48,157 nt of DNA from Flavobacteriales bacterium (GTDB taxonomy: Bacteria > Bacteroidota > Bacteroidia > Flavobacteriales_D > Crocinitomicaceae): the NCBI GenBank assembly GCA_947475095.1, contig CANJLG010000017.1, forward strand, positions 1-48,157, written 5' to 3'. The notes beneath the pieces are model-generated. The model searched no databases and was not told the origin of the DNA. It saw nothing but the letters and a program-made list of their open reading frames with translations. Within the stretch, counting starts at the first letter, position 1. Each line of letters opens with the position of its first letter. This document shows positions 17,868 to 26,148 of this stretch, one piece after another. The position numbers and the translations under genes were made by a program.

Positions 17868-18079
17868 TATTCTACTTTTACTGAATGGTCTTTTTTTACC
17901 TTTCTGCCTATTTAATATTAAAAACAAAGCAATTAAAATAGCTGTAAATATATGATATCTAACTGGAATTATAAAGCGCGGATTTATCACCTTTATCTTT
18001 GGAAACTCAATACTCAGAACAAAGCAACTCGTATTAAACAACTATACTATTTTGATCTGTAAACAAGATTAGTAAACAA

Positions 18080-18110
18080 TAAAATATACTAAAAAAGGGA
18101 GGGGCACCCA
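18080..18110 (-). terminator. Weak terminator-like GC patch with T-run
   Basis: Reading the minus strand, a GGG...CCC patch (GGGTGCCCCTCCC) is followed by TTTTTT just after the end of the 18114-18680 gene. The stem would be only about three base pairs, so support is low. Confidence 0.25.
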
Positions 18111-18113
18111 TAA

Positions 18114-18680
18114 TTATTTCAAATAATAGGCTGATTCATCTTGAAGGCCATATGGCAATTCCGTTATTTTAGCTGTGTGTTGAACAGCGTGATAGGATAC
18201 CGATAATACCGCTTTTTTGTTGTCTGCTGCAATTTCTATTTGTGACGTTATGGTAAAACTGCGATTCCAACTAAGTAAAAGACACCATTTATGATCTGGC
18301 GATCCCATCCACGCATCTACAGCCCGTTGAGCCAACATCGCAATATTTTCAGGATGCAATTCGATATCGTATTGAGATGCATCACCAAATACAAGACAAT
18401 TTTGAAAAATACATTCACCATTTGAATATTTGCGAACCGTATCCATCGGTCCGTGTTGAAAATAATTTGGATCACAATTTTGGTCGGTTATTCTGTAACT
18501 ATATGATCGTATCGTTCCCATAAAGAATTTTAAAACGGACGGTTGCTTATTCTCGATCCGAATTTGTTTAATTAGATTAAACACAGCGGAATCTAATTTA
18601 ATAGATCTAATTGTTTTTTGTGCATTTAAACTAAATGCAACATTGGTAAGAATACAAAGTAAAACCATTAACTTTTTCAT
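18114..18680 (-). CDS. Secreted protein of unknown function, possibly CAP/SCP-like
   Basis: The product has 188 residues and a signal peptide (MKKLMVLLCILTNVAFSLNAQ). The mature part contains LIKQIRIENKQPSV, IAMLAQRAVDAWMGSPDHKW and LLSWNRSF. A helix followed by W-x-x-S-x-x-H is the pattern seen in CAP/SCP-like (PR-1) proteins, which include secreted cell-wall or lipid-binding proteins, but the usual second His/Glu set is not evident and the assignment is tentative. The ATG at 18680 was chosen because the signal peptide starts there. The 80 bases upstream are nearly the same as those upstream of the neighbouring gene at 18805-19251. Five Cys residues in the mature part suggest disulfides. Confidence 0.6.
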   Translation of the reverse strand: MKKLMVLLCILTNVAFSLNAQKTIRSIKLDSAVFNLIKQIRIENKQPSVLKFFMGTIRSYSYRITDQNCDPNYFQHGPMDTVRKYSNGECIFQNCLVFGDASQYDIELHPENIAMLAQRAVDAWMGSPDHKWCLLLSWNRSFTITSQIEIAADNKKAVLSVSYHAVQHTAKITELPYGLQDESAYYLK

Positions 18681-18683
18681 GAT

Positions 18684-18768
18684 GTCCAATTTAGGCTGGT
18701 GGTTTGATTAAAAATGCGAGTCATCTTAGGGTCTCTTAAAATCTAAAATAAGATTCTGCCAGATGGTT
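18684..18768 (-). repeat. Duplicated leader sequence, copy A
   Basis: This block directly upstream of the 18114-18680 gene matches 19255-19340. By hand alignment from GTCCAAT to TGCC there are 7 mismatches and one single-base gap over 78 columns. Both copies end 3 bases before an ATG that opens an MKK... signal peptide. Confidence 0.85.
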
Positions 18769-18804
18769 GAAATAAAAATTCCATCCTAAGATGGACTTTT
18801 CTAT

Positions 18805-19251
18805 TTAAGAACTTTTTAATATTTGAAAGTTGATGAATTTAGAAATTTCAATATAAGTCTGTAAAATATCGGAATCTGAGAATAATTCTTCAGATATTGA
18901 AAACCATGTGACTTGTTCATTATTTAAATCGGTATTTACAATCAATCCGCTATTGTATCCACCAGCTAAGAAGTAAATCAAGTAAATTCCGTCTTTAATG
19001 ACAAAGTCTATATCACCATTAATTTCATCACCATTTTTTCGAATAAGAACAAATTTTTTGTTGGTTAAATCAAGATCATAAAAACTATTGACCTTTCTGT
19101 ACTCGTATGTAAGACTATCATTATTCATGATTTTTAACACACTGGTATCGTATCCGTAAGCGTCCATGACTCCAGACACCTCTATTTTTATAACTTGAGA
19201 ATTAACAAAATTCACAAAAAATAACGACAGTGATAAAAGAATTTTTTTCAT
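18805..19251 (-). CDS. Small secreted protein of unknown function
   Basis: The product has 148 residues: a signal peptide (MKKILLSLSLFFVNFVNSQ) and a mature part with mainly beta-strand character (VIKIEVSGVMDAYG, YEYRKVNSFYDLDL, KFVLIRKNGDEINGDIDFV). There are no cysteines in the mature part. I do not recognise the family. The ATG at 19251 is chosen because the signal peptide begins there; an upstream in-frame ATG at 19296 lies in the duplicated leader. The signal peptide and leader resemble those of the neighbouring gene 18114-18680 while the mature proteins do not, which suggests a copied expression/export cassette. Confidence 0.6.
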   Translation of the reverse strand: MKKILLSLSLFFVNFVNSQVIKIEVSGVMDAYGYDTSVLKIMNNDSLTYEYRKVNSFYDLDLTNKKFVLIRKNGDEINGDIDFVIKDGIYLIYFLAGGYNSGLIVNTDLNNEQVTWFSISEELFSDSDILQTYIEISKFINFQILKSS

Positions 19252-19254
19252 AAG

Positions 19255-19340
19255 GTCCAATTTAGGTTGGTGGCTTAGATTAAAAATGCGAGTCATCTTT
19301 AAGTCTCTTAAAATCTAAAATATGATTTTGCCAAAAGGTT
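19255..19340 (-). repeat. Duplicated leader sequence, copy B
   Basis: Second copy of the block at 18684-18768, immediately upstream of the 18805-19251 start, 571 bases from the first copy and in the same orientation. A one-base indel relative to copy A changes the frame of the short upstream MTRIFN reading, so the conserved thing is more likely the DNA or RNA than a peptide. Confidence 0.85.
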
Positions 19341-19472
19341 ACTCCATAACGAAGTGATTTTTCCCAAAGAGTGCTGGAATGATCTTCGATTCTGGTTTTA
19401 AAAAGATCTAATGAAGTATTGCTTATTTCGTTTTTATAGAACGAAACTTAGTCACCGTAAAATGGAGTAGTA

Positions 19473-20372
19473 TTATACTACTTTTATCGTATTGCCTTTA
19501 ACCAATTTCTGGTCAAAATCAATGTCAATACGACCCAGATTTATTCCGGCCCATCCAGTTTGATTGATTAATACAGGTACACCGTCGAGGTTGCTTTCTA
19601 ACACCGGCTTTTCTAAAAAGGTGTGGCTATGGCCGCCTAAAATTAAATGAATATTCCGGGTCTTTTTCGCCATTAAGCGGTCGGAAGGTCTATCATCCTT
19701 GTATTCATACCCTAAATGCGACAAACAAATTACGATATCGCATCCCTTTTCAGTTAAAGTAGCTGCTTGCTGATTTGCTGTTTCGATGGGGTCTTTGTAG
19801 ATCATCTTTCCATAATTTGCATTAGGAACTAAGCTCTCTAAATTCACCCCAATTCCAAATACTCCAATTTTCATCCCTCCTTTGTAAAAAATTGTGTGGG
19901 CTTGTGTTTTTCCTTCCATGATGGTGTTCGAAAAATCATAGTTCGAACAGAGGAAAGGGAAATCAGCGTGCGTTTGGGCATCAATAAATCCCTCTAATCC
20001 GATGTCAAAATCATGGTTTCCCATCGTTGCAGCATCGTAGCCCATGGCGGTCATTAGCTTCATTTCCAAATGTCCTTTGAAGGTATTGAAATAGGGAGTT
20101 CCTTGGAAAATATCGCCGGCATCAAATAACAAAACGTGTTGTTCTTCACTTCTTATTTTTTTTATGAGGGCATGTCTTTTGGCTACGCCTCCCATTCCTG
20201 GGTATTTCGGATGGTTGTCTGGAAGCGGGTCTATGTTGGAGTGGGTATCGTTCGTGTGAAGTATGGTCAGCTTTTTGCTTTTTGAATTCATAGCTTGTCC
20301 AAGCCCTTGGTGAACAAATGCTAATCCGGTTAAGCCTAGACTTGCATTTCTAATAAATTTTCGTCTCTCCAT
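19473..20372 (-). CDS. Metallophosphatase half of a split 5'-nucleotidase
   Basis: This is the calcineurin-like catalytic domain of a UshA-type 5'-nucleotidase, 299 residues. It removes phosphate from nucleotides outside the cytoplasm. The metal-binding motifs are all present: LHTNDTHSN, DAGDIFQGTP, MGNHDFDIG, CLSHLGYE and GGHSHTF. The N-terminus MERRKFIRNASLGLTGLAFV has twin arginines and a hydrophobic stretch, so Tat export is likely. The protein stops where UshA would continue into its C-terminal domain; that domain is the preceding gene, whose stop overlaps this start by one base (TAATG). The two proteins presumably work together. Confidence 0.9.
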   Translation of the reverse strand: MERRKFIRNASLGLTGLAFVHQGLGQAMNSKSKKLTILHTNDTHSNIDPLPDNHPKYPGMGGVAKRHALIKKIRSEEQHVLLFDAGDIFQGTPYFNTFKGHLEMKLMTAMGYDAATMGNHDFDIGLEGFIDAQTHADFPFLCSNYDFSNTIMEGKTQAHTIFYKGGMKIGVFGIGVNLESLVPNANYGKMIYKDPIETANQQAATLTEKGCDIVICLSHLGYEYKDDRPSDRLMAKKTRNIHLILGGHSHTFLEKPVLESNLDGVPVLINQTGWAGINLGRIDIDFDQKLVKGNTIKVV

Positions 20373-21070
20373 TAGCGTATGCGTTTATCAATTATTTCTA
20401 AGAGGTTTTCTTGGTACGTGGCCTCCTCGATCAATGCGTCTCTTAAGGTAGTGGTTTTACTGGAATACGTGCTTCCTTTTTTAAAAAAGAGCATGTTATC
20501 GCCCCCATTTGCTAAGTAGTCTGAGGTGATGATCCAAACATGGCTGTGGTTTTCGTTGAGACCATTGACAACTATTTTTCCATTTTCGATGTACGCATTT
20601 GACAGCGGTTCCCCACCAGTTTTAAGCAGATAGGCAGCAATTTCTGGCAATAAGCCAACTGGTATTTCAACCCAAGTTATGGTATTGTCAAAGGGCATGA
20701 GTTTGTAGAGATCACCCATGAGGATTTCGCCTTTATTCAAGGTAGCGCGAAGGCCTCCAAAATTTAAGAGGCAAAATGCAGGCTGACTTAGGCGAACGGT
20801 TTTCGTTTGATTCACAAACAAGGCATCTGCTACCCAATTCATCAAATTAGATGAAGGGCGTTCAAGAACAAAGTTGCAGGGTGAATAAGCAACGTGTTTG
20901 TTCATCACCGTGGCCATTGAATCGCGATATGGCTTGATTACTTCTTCCGTTTCACTTACGAAAACTGATTCTTTTGAAAGAGGAATGAGTGGGGTTTGGT
21001 GCAGAACTAAATGAGAAGAGCAGGACATAAGTCCCGCTCCTATACATATTATCCAAAGCATCTTTGTCAT
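20372..21070 (-). CDS. 5'-nucleotidase C-terminal domain lipoprotein
   Basis: This encodes the substrate-binding C-terminal domain of a 5'-nucleotidase as a separate lipoprotein, about 232 residues. The signal peptide MLWIICIGAGLMSCSS has a lipobox at LMSC. Family motifs are SSNLMNWVADAL, NFGGLRATLNKGEI, DLYKLMPFDNTITWVEI and SDYLANGGDNMLFF, the last being the nucleotide-stacking region. It has no metallophosphatase domain of its own. The ATG at 21070 overlaps the stop of the nuclease gene (TGATG), and its own stop overlaps the next start. That tight packing means nuclease and both nucleotidase parts are translated together. Confidence 0.88.
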   Translation of the reverse strand: MTKMLWIICIGAGLMSCSSHLVLHQTPLIPLSKESVFVSETEEVIKPYRDSMATVMNKHVAYSPCNFVLERPSSNLMNWVADALFVNQTKTVRLSQPAFCLLNFGGLRATLNKGEILMGDLYKLMPFDNTITWVEIPVGLLPEIAAYLLKTGGEPLSNAYIENGKIVVNGLNENHSHVWIITSDYLANGGDNMLFFKKGSTYSSKTTTLRDALIEEATYQENLLEIIDKRIR

Positions 21071-23337
21071 CACTCGATGATAAATGATCCTTTGGCAGTA
21101 CCTAGTTCTGTATTTACTTCAATAATATATTTTCCTGATCTTAGATTTTGACCATTTAATTCTAATACGGGAACATTAACAAAATCATTTTTAAATACAA
21201 CTCTTCCCATTAAATCAGAGACTGTGTATTGAGTAATGTTTAAGCCATTGACCTGCGCGAAAACTTTCCCATTGGAAGGAACCGGAAACACCGAGAAATT
21301 ACTTTGAAGTTGTTCTTCTAAACCTACATTACAGTTAACATCCAAATAGGTCATGTTTGAAAAACTAACGTGACAAGCATAATTAACGGAATCAATGTAT
21401 GGGTTACGGTTGTCTTGAACGCTGTATATGTATTCTTGACGTGCAATTTCATAGGAATCAGGTAAATCTGTAAAATGCCATGTCTTTAGGATATCTTGGT
21501 CTTGGTAATTCGGAATGGCCCAATTTAAACCGTTTAATCCGTTGTAAGCGGTTGCCATGTAAAAGATAGATCTGGCAGCATTTCCTTTTTGAGCCGCTCT
21601 TGGCTCGTAAACCATTTGAGAAGCATTATATCCTACACTTCCCTCCAAGAAATTAAAGAGTACGTTGCCTGTAATTTCATTGAGTGGCAAATTACTGCGG
21701 TAAGAATTAGCATTGGCTAAATTAGTCGGATACAAGTTGTGTTGGTCTGTGTATTCATCTTGCTCAGGATTGTCGCAAGGAAAAGTTGGCATCCAAGAGT
21801 GACAAAAAGTGTGTTCTCTAGAATACCCAGTAGCTGTCCAATCGAAAGGATCGCTAAACACTTTGTTTTCTCCTGTATATACACAAGTCACAAAAGATTG
21901 TCCAGCGGTCGTGTCGCACACTTCGAATTGATTCATCACGGTTTGTTTGTAGTTATAATAACTAATGAAATTATGCGGACCTATCAAGGCAGAAAGTTGT
22001 TCAATGAACGTTGTAGAAGCCGATGAGATACCTGCATAATAGGAGCCGATGTTCAAACCTGTTGTGGTACAGTTACCAGATGCTGCTCCAGTTGTTTTAT
22101 AGTTTTCAAATCCCGGAGTGCCGTTGAAGGCATATACCGCAAAGTGATAGTTTTGGTTGGCCCTTACACCTCGCGGAATAAAAGAGGTTCCTCCTCCCAC
22201 ATAGGCCACTTTCGCATTTCCGATGATATCTCCCCTAAGGTAGGTGTTGGCATCAGTTGGGATTCCTGAAACTGGGGCGCCTTTGCTCCAAAGCACCAAA
22301 TATTTTTCAGTATTGCTACCTGCGGTGTATGCTCCACTTAGGGTATAGGCTTGGATATTGCTAAAGTTTAAATTCGTTGGATTGGAGCTGGGCTCTGTGG
22401 CTAAATTATCTAAACCTACTGCTAAAAGACTAATGATGTATGGGTTTTCATCGGCATCATTGTTGGCAATGGTGATGGTTGCAAAGCGCGATCCATTGGC
22501 AGTTGGCGTAAAGGTTAAGGAGAAGCTTTGCGCACCTAATCCTAAAACTGAAGCACTACTTAAGGTGGTGGTGAATTCGGAGGCATTGGCACCAGTAAGA
22601 GTGGTGGAGGTAACGCTGAGTGATTGCGTACCTGTATTTTCAACGGTTAGCGTGTTGCTGCTGGTATTACCAATGATATAAGTGCCATTATTAAGAACGG
22701 TGGTTCCATTTATTTTGACGTTGATCTCCCGTTGTGGAGCTACATAGGCTACGATATCTGAAGTGTAGCGAGGAATAATTTGATAGTTTGTATTGAATTG
22801 TCCCAATAAACCAGTAATGGTAACCGGTCCTGTGGGTATAGCTGTTCCGTCTATGTTGGTTGAACCATTGACGCGAACATCGAATGTATTTGTGCCATTG
22901 GTGATTTGAACCGTTGAGTTACCTGTTGCGAAGGTTCCTGTTTGAACAAAAGTGACATTTTCAAAACGTATGAGTTGCGCCTCGAGCAATTCATTTGCAC
23001 TTGTAATGGGAATAATGAGGGGTGTGTTTGGACTTACTGGTCCATGATTGGTAAAGCTATTGGTTGGTGACAATTCCAATAAACCGCTGAAATCGAACAA
23101 AACACCTGTGGCTGTAATGGAATCGCCTAACGCAATGCCGGATAAACTTGTTCCGTAACACGCTATTCCCGCCGTTTCGTCTTGAATATAGCGAATTGAT
23201 CCCAATTCTGAACCATTGGATACAACGCCGCGAACAGTTACTGTGGTACCGATGGATAAATTACGAATATTGGAAATGGTTTGAGCTTGGCTCATTAAGC
23301 CGAGGCTGAGCGATAAAAAGAGTAGTTGTTTTTTCAT
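21070..23337 (-). CDS. T9SS-secreted endonuclease I with OB-fold-like and choice-of-anchor-D domains
   Basis: This is a multidomain secreted nuclease of 755 residues. In order: a signal peptide (MKKQLLFLSLSLGLMSQAQ); an OB-fold-like region (about 20 to 195) of the type found with extracellular nucleases; a choice-of-anchor-D/HYDIN-like domain (about 200 to 305; SLTFTPTANGSRFATITI); a fibronectin-like region (about 310 to 420); an endonuclease I domain (about 430 to 660) with SREHTFCHSW near residue 505 holding the catalytic His, then DQHNLYP and RSNLPLNEI; and a T9SS type A sorting domain at the end (FSVFPVPSNGKVF ... SGKYIIEVNT). It should degrade DNA and perhaps RNA outside the cell or on its surface. 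It lies 15 bases after the TonB receptor gene and overlaps the nucleotidase gene downstream. Confidence 0.92.
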   Translation of the reverse strand: MKKQLLFLSLSLGLMSQAQTISNIRNLSIGTTVTVRGVVSNGSELGSIRYIQDETAGIACYGTSLSGIALGDSITATGVLFDFSGLLELSPTNSFTNHGPVSPNTPLIIPITSANELLEAQLIRFENVTFVQTGTFATGNSTVQITNGTNTFDVRVNGSTNIDGTAIPTGPVTITGLLGQFNTNYQIIPRYTSDIVAYVAPQREINVKINGTTVLNNGTYIIGNTSSNTLTVENTGTQSLSVTSTTLTGANASEFTTTLSSASVLGLGAQSFSLTFTPTANGSRFATITIANNDADENPYIISLLAVGLDNLATEPSSNPTNLNFSNIQAYTLSGAYTAGSNTEKYLVLWSKGAPVSGIPTDANTYLRGDIIGNAKVAYVGGGTSFIPRGVRANQNYHFAVYAFNGTPGFENYKTTGAASGNCTTTGLNIGSYYAGISSASTTFIEQLSALIGPHNFISYYNYKQTVMNQFEVCDTTAGQSFVTCVYTGENKVFSDPFDWTATGYSREHTFCHSWMPTFPCDNPEQDEYTDQHNLYPTNLANANSYRSNLPLNEITGNVLFNFLEGSVGYNASQMVYEPRAAQKGNAARSIFYMATAYNGLNGLNWAIPNYQDQDILKTWHFTDLPDSYEIARQEYIYSVQDNRNPYIDSVNYACHVSFSNMTYLDVNCNVGLEEQLQSNFSVFPVPSNGKVFAQVNGLNITQYTVSDLMGRVVFKNDFVNVPVLELNGQNLRSGKYIIEVNTELGTAKGSFIIE

Positions 23338-23352
23338 TTTTTTGTTTTTGTT

Positions 23353-26097
23353 TTAAAATTGAATACCTAGTGAAACATTAAATCGCAAGCCACCTCCGAA
23401 CATTACTGTTGCAGATTGTGCATCAAAGTTATCATAACTATCGTTTGCATTGTTCGTAGCATCGGAAATATATTGTGTATTTAATAAATTGGTGATGGAA
23501 CCACTAGCAATTAGGGTGGTTGTTTTAAGTGGGAATTTATAACCAGCAAATAGATTTAATAGAAAATAAGAGGGCATTACCCAAGATTCTCTTCCGGCGT
23601 TAGCGCCTTGTAAAGTAAAAGGATCAAAATTGGAATAGTATCGATCAAAATACTGTGATTGTACTTTAACATAAAAATTTTTAAAGGGTTCATATCGAAT
23701 AGAAGCTGATAAAGCTGTCTGAGCGGCATCGCCAACGTGAACTCCTTTTGCATCAAAAGTTACCAATAACGAATCGTATTGAGGGATAAGAACGGTCTTG
23801 TCTGAATTCCAATACCAGTTGCCATATGACACCATGAATTCGGCACTTAACTTTTTAGTGATGTTGTATGCAATATCAAGTTCGCCTCCAAGATGTATAG
23901 CATCCATTCCATTAATGTTCACGCGAATAAATTCTGTGGGATCATTTGGATCTGGAACGGCAACTCCATAAGGGAATGGTTTGTTTTTCCAATTCGTTGC
24001 ATATCCATTTAAATTAATACCGAATTTTTTATCAGCATAATTTAATCCACCTTCTAAGGCAAAAATAAGTTCGTTGGTCAAAATTCCAAAAAAGGCATTG
24101 GTATTATTGTCAATCACATTTGAAAACTGCGGCGTTCGGTTCAAGTAGCCGAGATTAACATACGCACTCGCATTTTCAAATACGCGGTAGGCAACTCCAC
24201 CTTTAACGGTACATCCAGGCAAAAACATCCAGTCTGTTTGATCGTTTTTCAATCCTTTTGAGGATGATGTGTAGGTGTTGCCTTGATATTGAACGGTATC
24301 TCCTGCTCCAATTCGCAAGGTAGTATCTCCTATTTCCAAGACCCGTTTTTGAAAGTAGTCTATGCCTTTGTATCCGTTTAAGATGCCAGTTACGTTTACA
24401 AAAAACGACAATTTGTCCCCAGTATATGCCATCTGGCCAAAAGCGCCAGTCCATTGTACCAATCCACTTCGGTCGGCACTAAAGCTGTTTTTAGCAATTT
24501 TATCACCCACTCTTTTCATTGGAGAACTTGCATTTTTATTCGCATTATCAAGGTAATAATCGCCACCTAATAAGTCGTGCACAACTTGATAATGTCTGCC
24601 TTCATAATATCTAAAATCGATTCCACCTGAGAACTCAAATTCCTTTGATAACTCGTAGTTAAACTGGCCCAAATACCCTACCCAAAAATGATTATTGATA
24701 CTAGCTAGTAGGATTTGACTAGATTTTATTTCAGTAGGGTGATACTGTGTATCTATATTAGGAGTTCCAAATAAAGAATTGACTTTATTGTATTGCTCCA
24801 TTAAATCCCAATCGATTAAATTATTCGAATCTCTTAATAAGGCGGATGAATTAAAAATGCTTGTTCCACCACCTCGTCCGATCGACACATAGGCCAAATT
24901 GGAAATGGATAACTTTTCATTTACTTTCCAAAAATCCTTCAATGTGAGTTGGGGTTTGGAGTAAAAGTTTAATCGCTCATTAAGCAATTCTTTTTTCCCA
25001 TTATGTGTTCGATATCCCCAATGCTGGTTATATCTTACTCCCATGTCAAATAGATTTATATTGGTGTCAATGGATGTTCCCAATTCTCTTGCCGCATCTT
25101 TATCCCAATATTGTATGGCTTGGTTATATGATCGCTGGCCATGTTGTTGCGGTGCAGCAAAACCAGAAAGGGTTATTAAATGTGATTTTATCTTTTTAGA
25201 AACCTTTAAGTATCCAAAAAATCCTTGACTTGGTGTTCCGTATACCCAACCATCAGTTTGCTTGTAGGATGTTGATACCGTTAATCCCCACCCTTTTTTG
25301 GTCATGCCAGTATTGTACGAAAAGTTTGTACGGAGTAAATTTCCTGTACCATATTCTTGCTTAAAACTGCCACCTTTTTTATTCCCAATGCCTTGAGTAA
25401 TAATATTGATCGTTCCTCCAATCGAAGGCATAGCGATTTTTGTAGCGCCTAATCCTCTCTGAACTTGCATCTGGGCAGTAATAGCATCTAATCCAAACCA
25501 GTTCGACCAATAAACAGCGCCATTTTCCATGTCGTTTACTGGCACACCGTCAATCATTACCCCCACATTTCGTTGATCAAAACCGCGTACATTTATCCTA
25601 GCATCGCCATCGCCACCACCCTGTGTTGTTGCATAAACGCCGGCTGTACCATTCAACAACATCGGTAAATCTCTTGACCCTAATTCTTCTGCAATTTTCT
25701 GGAGCGATATTTTGGTTACAGCTACTGGAACATTGCCTTCATTTACAAGGTTTCCAATCACCTTGACTTCTTCAAATTCTTGATTGTCTCCGAGTACGAT
25801 TGTTCGTGTAATGGTTGATTTATTGATAGTTACTTGCTCCGAAATGGGTTCAAATCCTATCATGTTTATATTGGCGATATACCCTCCAAAACTTATATTC
25901 TCAAACAAGCTAATGCCTTCAGAATTCGTAATGCCTTTAAGAATAGTATTCGGGTTGGTTTCGCTGGTTAAAATAAGTTTAGCGCCAACAATTTGCTCCT
26001 TATTTGCATCTACAACATTAAAGGTAATTGAACCCTTATTTTGTCCAAATAGCGAGGAAATAAATAAGCAAAAAATAATGAGTAGCTTGGATTTCAT
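23353..26097 (-). CDS. TonB-dependent receptor, candidate importer of nuclease products
   Basis: This is a TonB-dependent outer-membrane receptor of 914 residues. The signal peptide is followed by a carboxypeptidase-regulatory-like domain (about 20 to 105; GSITFNVVDANKEQIVGAKL), the plug (IAEELGSRDLPMLLNGTAGV, DARINVRGFDQRNVGVMIDG, VQRGLGATKIAMPSIGGTIN) and a long barrel ending GGLRFNVSLGIQF. It is followed after 15 bases by the nuclease gene and preceded by a T9SS lamin-tail gene on the same strand. That setting suggests import of nucleosides, oligonucleotides or another product of nucleic-acid breakdown, although the substrate cannot be read from the protein. No SusD-like partner is present. 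A terminator-like hairpin separates it from the gene upstream. Confidence 0.87.
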   Translation of the reverse strand: MKSKLLIIFCLFISSLFGQNKGSITFNVVDANKEQIVGAKLILTSETNPNTILKGITNSEGISLFENISFGGYIANINMIGFEPISEQVTINKSTITRTIVLGDNQEFEEVKVIGNLVNEGNVPVAVTKISLQKIAEELGSRDLPMLLNGTAGVYATTQGGGDGDARINVRGFDQRNVGVMIDGVPVNDMENGAVYWSNWFGLDAITAQMQVQRGLGATKIAMPSIGGTINIITQGIGNKKGGSFKQEYGTGNLLRTNFSYNTGMTKKGWGLTVSTSYKQTDGWVYGTPSQGFFGYLKVSKKIKSHLITLSGFAAPQQHGQRSYNQAIQYWDKDAARELGTSIDTNINLFDMGVRYNQHWGYRTHNGKKELLNERLNFYSKPQLTLKDFWKVNEKLSISNLAYVSIGRGGGTSIFNSSALLRDSNNLIDWDLMEQYNKVNSLFGTPNIDTQYHPTEIKSSQILLASINNHFWVGYLGQFNYELSKEFEFSGGIDFRYYEGRHYQVVHDLLGGDYYLDNANKNASSPMKRVGDKIAKNSFSADRSGLVQWTGAFGQMAYTGDKLSFFVNVTGILNGYKGIDYFQKRVLEIGDTTLRIGAGDTVQYQGNTYTSSSKGLKNDQTDWMFLPGCTVKGGVAYRVFENASAYVNLGYLNRTPQFSNVIDNNTNAFFGILTNELIFALEGGLNYADKKFGINLNGYATNWKNKPFPYGVAVPDPNDPTEFIRVNINGMDAIHLGGELDIAYNITKKLSAEFMVSYGNWYWNSDKTVLIPQYDSLLVTFDAKGVHVGDAAQTALSASIRYEPFKNFYVKVQSQYFDRYYSNFDPFTLQGANAGRESWVMPSYFLLNLFAGYKFPLKTTTLIASGSITNLLNTQYISDATNNANDSYDNFDAQSATVMFGGGLRFNVSLGIQF

Positions 26098-26111
26098 GGC
26101 GACAATAAAAT

Positions 26112-26139
26112 AAAAAAGGCCCTTACGGACCTTTTACTT
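26112..26139 (-). terminator. Terminator-like hairpin between the lamin-tail gene and the TonB receptor gene
   Basis: Reading the minus strand, AAAAGGTCC-GTAA-GGGCCTTTT forms a stem of eight to nine pairs with one G-U wobble and a four-base loop, followed by a T-rich run. It lies in the 51-base gap after the 26149-27207 gene, so it probably ends or attenuates transcription before the receptor. Confidence 0.7.
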
Positions 26140-26148
26140 TGTTTTTAA

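Noticed and set aside
17868-18041. An N-terminal extension of 58 residues on the unknown lipoprotein
   Set aside because: The clear lipoprotein signal peptide begins at 17867; an extension would bury it.
19297-19472. A possible gene in the gap before the 5'-nucleotidase
   Set aside because: Apart from the end of the duplicated leader I see only short frames with stops, and no convincing start or motif.
22358-22681. A 107-residue plus-strand ORF inside the nuclease gene
   Set aside because: It is antisense to the choice-of-anchor-D region of a clear gene and shows no family features; it is a shadow of low-complexity coding sequence.
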